In this document: piece by piece, positions 4,256 through 7,987 of the stretch
Position numbering within the stretch: position 1 is the first letter of the stretch
Layout of the letters: each line of letters starts with the position of its first letter
Origin: Bacillota bacterium
GTDB lineage: Bacteria; Bacillota; Clostridia; Christensenellales; Aristaeellaceae
Length of the DNA stretch: 7,987 nt
Assembly: GCA_023458835.1 (NCBI GenBank)
Contig: JAEWWY010000181.1
Coordinates: forward strand, 1 to 7,987
Reading direction: 5' to 3'
Notes under the pieces: model-generated
Told to the model about the DNA's origin: nothing
The model's input: the letters and a program-made list of their open reading frames with translations, nothing else
The model's database searches: none
Position numbers and translations under genes: made by a program

Positions 4256-6115
4256 TTATGACAATTCAAACTGTCCGGTATACAGTTGATAATACCTGCC
4301 CTTTTGGCCCACCAGCTCCTCATGGCTGCCGCGCTCCAGAATGGCGCCGTTTTCCAGCACGATGATCGCCTTTGCATTGCGGACCGTGGACAGCCGGTGG
4401 GCGATCACAAATACCGTTCTGTTCTCCATCAGCCGGTCCATGCCCGCCTCGATCAATTTTTCGGTGTGCGTATCCACGGAGCTGGTGGCCTCATCCAAAA
4501 TCAGCACCGGCGGATTGGAAACCGCGGCCCGGGCGATGGCAAGCAATTGCCTTTGCCCCTGGCTCAGGTTTGTCCCGTTCCCGGAGAGCATGGTATCGTA
4601 ACCGTCGGGCAGGCGCTGGATAAAGGAATCCGCATTGGCCAGCCTGGCCGCCTTCACGATCTGCTCCCTCCCCGCGCCCGGGTTCCCATAGGCGATATTT
4701 TCGGCAATCGTTCCTGTAAATAGGTTCGTATCCTGGAGGACGACGGCAACCGAATGCCGGAGATCATCCTTTTTGATATCCCTTATGTCTATGCCATCGT
4801 AGGTGATGCTTCCGGAGGTCACATCATAAAAGCGGTTGATCAGGTTGGCGATCGTCGTCTTGCCCGCCCCGGTGGAGCCCACAAAGGCGATTTTCTGGCC
4901 GGGCTTGGCGTACAGGTTGATTCCCTTCAAAATGGGATGGCCCAGTTCATAGCCGAACGTCACATCATGAAAGCGCACGTCGCCCAGGAGCGGTTTCAGC
5001 TCCGTGCTTCCATCCGGGTCCGGAATGCGCCATGCCCATTCCCCCGTATGTGAAGCGTGCATTTGAAGGTTTCCGTTTGCATCCGCGGCCGCATGCACAA
5101 GGGTCACCGTGCCCCGGTCTATTTCCTCAGGCTCTTCCATGATCTCAAAAATCCGCTCCGCTCCGGAGAGGGCGGCCAGAATAAAGTTGGCTTGCATGGA
5201 AAATTGGTTGATGGGCATCGCCAACTGCCGTACATAGACAAGGTAGGATGTCAGGCCGCCCAGGTCGATCATGCCGGCAATGGCGAAAAACGCGCCGATG
5301 CAGGCGGTAAGCGCATAGTTGAAATAAGAAATGCTGACAACCACGGGGATCAGGATTCCCGAATAGGTCATTGCGCTGGTGGCGGCATTTTGCAGCTTTT
5401 CATTCCGCCGGGCAAACTCTTCAAAGTCCTTGTCCTCATGGTTAAAAATCTTTACCACCTTTTGCCCTTCCACCATTTCTTCCATGAAGCCGTTCAGGCT
5501 GCCCATGTGCTTTTGCTGCTGGGAGAAATAGGCGTGGCTTTTTTTCCCGGTGTGGCGGATGACCAGGAACATGAAAAAGAAGGCGATCAGCACGATGACG
5601 GACAATTTGAAATTCAAAAGAATCATTACCGTGAACGTGCCGGTCATGACGACAAAGCTTTGGATCAGCACGGTAAAGCTGTTGTTGAAGGCTTCGGAGA
5701 TGGTGTCGATATCGCTGGTAAAGCGGCTCATCAGTTCGCCATGGGTCCTTGTATCGAAAAAGCGCAGCGGCAGCCTTTGCACTTTGCAAAAAAGGTCATC
5801 CCGGATTTCCTTGATGATTTTTTGCGCCACCTTCACCATAAGCTGCGAATAGCCATACGACGCGGCTGCCCCTGTCAGGTACACGACCCCCATGAAAAGA
5901 AGGAATTTCGCAAGCCCCGGGATATTGCCCGGAAGGATATAATCATTCACGGCGGGCTTCAATAAATAGGTGCCGTACACATTGGCCCCGGCGCTGATCA
6001 CTACCAGCAGCGTAACCAAAAGCAGCACGGGCCTGTGGTTTTTCATATACCGCCAGAGCAGCCTGAGGGGTTTGCGGATGTCCCTTGGCCTTTCGCGGGA
6101 TGAAAGCCTTGTCAT
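4256..6115 (-). CDS. ABC exporter half-transporter with canonical catalytic site (heterodimer partner 2)
   Basis: 619 residues: an N-terminal membrane domain (about 1-315, six helices, beginning near 29-49) fused to an ATPase domain (about 380-619). Motifs: A-loop Tyr389, Walker A GSTGAGKT 413-420, Q-loop Gln461, signature LSQGQ 517-521 (Gln for the second Gly of LSGGQ), Walker B ending D541 with catalytic E542, and H-loop His573. The site built on its own Walker motifs is therefore canonical. A linker of about 45 residues (about 330-375, with a WAWRIPDPDG segment) separates membrane and ATPase domains and is absent from the partner. Similar inserts are remembered from Clostridia exporters of this type. 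Start choice: ATG at 6115 forms ATGA with the stop of the upstream half-transporter gene; a TTG at 6148 would overlap by 37 bases and is less likely. Role inferred with the partner: ATP-driven efflux of hydrophobic drugs, lipids or peptides, as for BmrCD or TM287/288. Last gene of the marR-like operon. Confidence 0.93.
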   Translation of the reverse strand: MTRLSSRERPRDIRKPLRLLWRYMKNHRPVLLLVTLLVVISAGANVYGTYLLKPAVNDYILPGNIPGLAKFLLFMGVVYLTGAAASYGYSQLMVKVAQKIIKEIRDDLFCKVQRLPLRFFDTRTHGELMSRFTSDIDTISEAFNNSFTVLIQSFVVMTGTFTVMILLNFKLSVIVLIAFFFMFLVIRHTGKKSHAYFSQQQKHMGSLNGFMEEMVEGQKVVKIFNHEDKDFEEFARRNEKLQNAATSAMTYSGILIPVVVSISYFNYALTACIGAFFAIAGMIDLGGLTSYLVYVRQLAMPINQFSMQANFILAALSGAERIFEIMEEPEEIDRGTVTLVHAAADANGNLQMHASHTGEWAWRIPDPDGSTELKPLLGDVRFHDVTFGYELGHPILKGINLYAKPGQKIAFVGSTGAGKTTIANLINRFYDVTSGSITYDGIDIRDIKKDDLRHSVAVVLQDTNLFTGTIAENIAYGNPGAGREQIVKAARLANADSFIQRLPDGYDTMLSGNGTNLSQGQRQLLAIARAAVSNPPVLILDEATSSVDTHTEKLIEAGMDRLMENRTVFVIAHRLSTVRNAKAIIVLENGAILERGSHEELVGQKGRYYQLYTGQFELS

Positions 6116-7839
6116 GATGCCGCAGCCCCCTTCCCCTGAAGCGCGCAAATTTCCCGATAGACGGGGTTATCTGCAAGCAGCGCCTCGTGCGTGCCGGCTC
6201 CCAGTATTTTTCCGCCGTCCAGCACCAGGATCTGATCGGCGCTCTCAATGGAACTGATGCGCTGGGTGATGATGATCTTGGTCACATCCTGCAATTCCTC
6301 CTGAAGGCGGCCGCGGATCTTCGCCTCGGTGGCGGTATCCACCGCGCTGGTCGAGTCGTCAAAAATCAGCACCCTGGGCCGCTTTAAAAGGGCCCGGGCG
6401 ATGCAGAGCCGCTGCTTTTGGCCCCCGGAGACGTTCACCCCGCCCTGTCCCAGGTCGGTTTCGTACCCATCCGGCAGCCTTGCCAGAAATTCATCGGCGC
6501 AGGCAATCCGGCAGGCCCAGTCAAGCTCCTCCTGCGTCGCATGCTCGTTGCCCCATTTGAGATTTTCCCTGATGGTGCCGGAGAAGAGCGTGTTCTTTTG
6601 CAGCACCATGCCAACGGCATCCCGCAGGTGGGCTACGGCATATTCCCTCACATCATGGCCATCTATTTTGAGGCTGCCGCTTGTCACATCATAGAGCCTT
6701 GGAATCAATTGCACGAGGGAGGATTTTGCCGAGCCCGTTCCCCCAATGATCCCCAGCGTCTGCCCTGAACGAATTTGCAGGCAAATGTCTGAAAGCACGA
6801 ATTCCTTTGCCGTTTCCTTGTACTTGAAGAAGACATGGTCAAAATCGATGTCGCCTTTCTTCACTTTCCCATCCCAGGCACCATCCACAATGTTCACCGG
6901 CTCATCCATCACCTCAAAGATGCGGCCGGCGGAGGTCATGGAGCGGCTGAGCATCAAAAACACGTTGGAGATCATCATCAGGGAATTCAGTATCTGCAGG
7001 ACATAGCTCAAAAAGCCGGTCAATTGCCCCACTTGCATGCTGCCAGCGTGGATGAAGCTGCCGCCGAACCAGAGAATCAGGAGGATGGTGGCATACATGA
7101 CCAGTTGGAAAGCGGGCATGTTCATCACCGCATAATGAAAGGCCCCTTTGGAGGATTCACGGAAGGATTCGTTGACCTCGCTGAATTTCTGGCTTTCGTG
7201 ATCGCCCTTGACGTAGGATTTCACCGTGCGGATCGCGATCAGATTCTCCTGTACGATGGCATTCACCTTGTCCAGCGCTTTTTGCATTTTTCCATACATG
7301 GGGCGCAGCTTTGTAAGAATCCAAAATAAGCAGCAGGCCAGCACAGGGATGGCAACAAGGAAGACCACCGCCAGCTTGGGACTGATGATCAATGTCATCG
7401 CAAGCGCCATCACCATCATCACAGGGCCCCTGACCAGCGGGCGGATGCCATTGCAGATGGCGTTTTGCATAATGGTAATATCGCTGGTAAGCCTGGTCAT
7501 CAGCGAAGGCGTGCTGAAATGATCCATATTGGAAAAGGAAAACCCCTGTACTTTTCTGTATTCCGCTTTGCGCAGCTCCGCGCCAAACCCCTGGCCGGCC
7601 CGGGCGACGAAGCGCGCGTACAGTACCCCCAGCAGCAGGGATACCAGTGCGCAAGCCGCCATGGCAAGGCTTTTTCCCAGGATATAATCTTTATCCCTGT
7701 TTACCACGCCCACATCAATGATATCGGCCATAATCATGGGGATAACCAATTCAAATCCGGTCTCCAGCACAACACAGGCAATGCTGCCGACAAGATACTT
7801 CCGGTATTTTTCGAAATAAATAAAAAAGCGCCTTATCAT
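6112..7839 (-). CDS. ABC exporter half-transporter with degenerate ATP site (heterodimer partner 1)
   Basis: 575 residues: membrane domain about 1-310 with six helices (first about 14-36, second about 55-75), ATPase domain about 328-570. Motifs: Tyr340 A-loop, Walker A GGTGSAKS 366-373 (Ala replacing the last Gly), Q-loop Gln414, signature VSGGQ 470-474, Walker B ending D494 followed by D495 instead of the catalytic Glu, and Gln526 (ITQR) where the H-loop His should be. The loss of both Glu and His is the hallmark of the non-hydrolysing site of heterodimeric type IV exporters such as TM287/288, BmrCD and LmrCD. Its near-normal signature would complete the canonical site of the partner. The ATG at 7839 has GAGGGAG about five bases upstream and follows the MarR-like stop by 28 bases; its TGA overlaps the next start (ATGA). 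Inferred: an obligate dimer with the 619-residue protein, acting as a multidrug or toxic-compound exporter under control of the adjacent regulator. Confidence 0.93.
   Translation of the reverse strand: MIRRFFIYFEKYRKYLVGSIACVVLETGFELVIPMIMADIIDVGVVNRDKDYILGKSLAMAACALVSLLLGVLYARFVARAGQGFGAELRKAEYRKVQGFSFSNMDHFSTPSLMTRLTSDITIMQNAICNGIRPLVRGPVMMVMALAMTLIISPKLAVVFLVAIPVLACCLFWILTKLRPMYGKMQKALDKVNAIVQENLIAIRTVKSYVKGDHESQKFSEVNESFRESSKGAFHYAVMNMPAFQLVMYATILLILWFGGSFIHAGSMQVGQLTGFLSYVLQILNSLMMISNVFLMLSRSMTSAGRIFEVMDEPVNIVDGAWDGKVKKGDIDFDHVFFKYKETAKEFVLSDICLQIRSGQTLGIIGGTGSAKSSLVQLIPRLYDVTSGSLKIDGHDVREYAVAHLRDAVGMVLQKNTLFSGTIRENLKWGNEHATQEELDWACRIACADEFLARLPDGYETDLGQGGVNVSGGQKQRLCIARALLKRPRVLIFDDSTSAVDTATEAKIRGRLQEELQDVTKIIITQRISSIESADQILVLDGGKILGAGTHEALLADNPVYREICALQGKGAAAS
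6126..6136 (-). promoter_or_regulatory. Ribosome binding site for the second half-transporter
   Basis: On the minus strand GGGGAAGGGGG ends ten bases before the ATG at 6115, within the last codons of the upstream gene. Together with the ATGA overlap it supports coupled translation from 6115 rather than from the TTG at 6148. Confidence 0.6.
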
Positions 7840-7867
7840 ATATGCTCCCTCAAGTAGGCCCCAGTGC

Positions 7868-7987
7868 CTATTCCAGTTCTTTCCCCGTCAGATTCCGGTA
7901 CATGCGGCAGAGGTAACCGATACATTGCTCCTGCTCGCTTTTGGAGAATCCATCCAGAGCCTCCTTTTCAACCTCCTGGCAAAGCTG
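7868..7987 (-). CDS. MarR-like transcriptional regulator, C-terminal 39 residues (runs off window)
   Basis: Only the last 39 codons and a TAG stop are visible. The segment reads as two amphipathic helices: an EVEKEAL-GFSKSEQEQ stretch, then LCRMYRNL, ending in GKELE. This matches the dimerisation helices closing MarR proteins, where 'alegLseeE...l...L..l..nl' is usual. The DNA-binding winged helix would be outside the window. Spacing of 28 bases to the first half-transporter gene and the same strand make it the first visible gene of a marR-abc-abc operon, a widespread arrangement in Bacillota in which the regulator typically represses its own operon and is released by exported compounds. The family call rests on a short fragment plus context. 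Confidence 0.65.
   Translation of the reverse strand, partial: QLCQEVEKEALDGFSKSEQEQCIGYLCRMYRNLTGKELE

Noticed and set aside
5057..5965. 302-codon open frame on the plus strand opposite the second half-transporter
   Set aside because: It is antisense to a clear ABC protein. Its translation is rich in His, Gly and Gln with no recognisable domain, as expected for a shadow frame in G+C-rich DNA.
6116..6148. TTG start for the second half-transporter at 6148
   Set aside because: It would create a 37-base overlap. The ATG at 6115 gives the common ATGA overlap and has a strong ribosome site.
1..7987. CRISPR array, tRNA/rRNA genes, insertion sequences or phage genes
   Set aside because: No regular repeat-spacer units, no tRNA-like cloverleaf, no transposase or integrase motifs and no terminal inverted repeats were found on reading both strands.

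Overview
This window looks like chromosomal DNA of a Bacillota (Clostridia-type) bacterium. The signs are strong purine-rich ribosome sites, mid-50s G+C by eye, sigma-A-type promoters with 17-base spacers, and a MarR plus two-half-transporter operon of a kind common in Clostridia. This placement is inference from gene content and sequence style; no species can be named.

Layout: (a) 1-281, minus: the first 93 codons of a UgpB-like extracellular solute-binding protein. (b) 282-603, gene-free: its long leader and promoter, three TGTTTG boxes at exact 11-base steps, a second repeat/palindrome module, and the terminator of the next gene. (c) 604-2526, minus: an exported glycerophosphodiester phosphodiesterase with a degenerate duplicate domain in front of the catalytic one. 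(d) 2527-2691: a compact divergent promoter region. (e) 2692-4211, plus: a translationally coupled pair, a membrane protein that looks like a histidine kinase ending just before its histidine box, then an EamA/DMT-type transporter. (f) 4256-7987, minus: the 3' end of a MarR-like regulator gene followed by the two halves of a heterodimeric ABC exporter. The EamA gene and the exporter operon converge and are only 44 bases apart.

How the genes may work together: the exported phosphodiesterase could release glycerol-3-phosphate from glycerophosphodiesters, and the binding protein just downstream resembles UgpB, which binds glycerol-3-phosphate or glycerophosphodiesters. That suggests a phosphate or phospholipid-headgroup scavenging locus, with the two genes on separate promoters. 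The exporter operon is probably a MarR-controlled drug or toxic-compound efflux unit. One ATP site is degenerate (Ala in Walker A, Asp for the catalytic Glu, Gln for the H-loop His) and the other is canonical.

No tRNA, rRNA, CRISPR array, insertion sequence or complete new defence system was found. The items most worth a second look are the kinase-less sensor coupled to a transporter, the phased repeats upstream of the binding-protein gene, and the absence of a lipobox in that protein.
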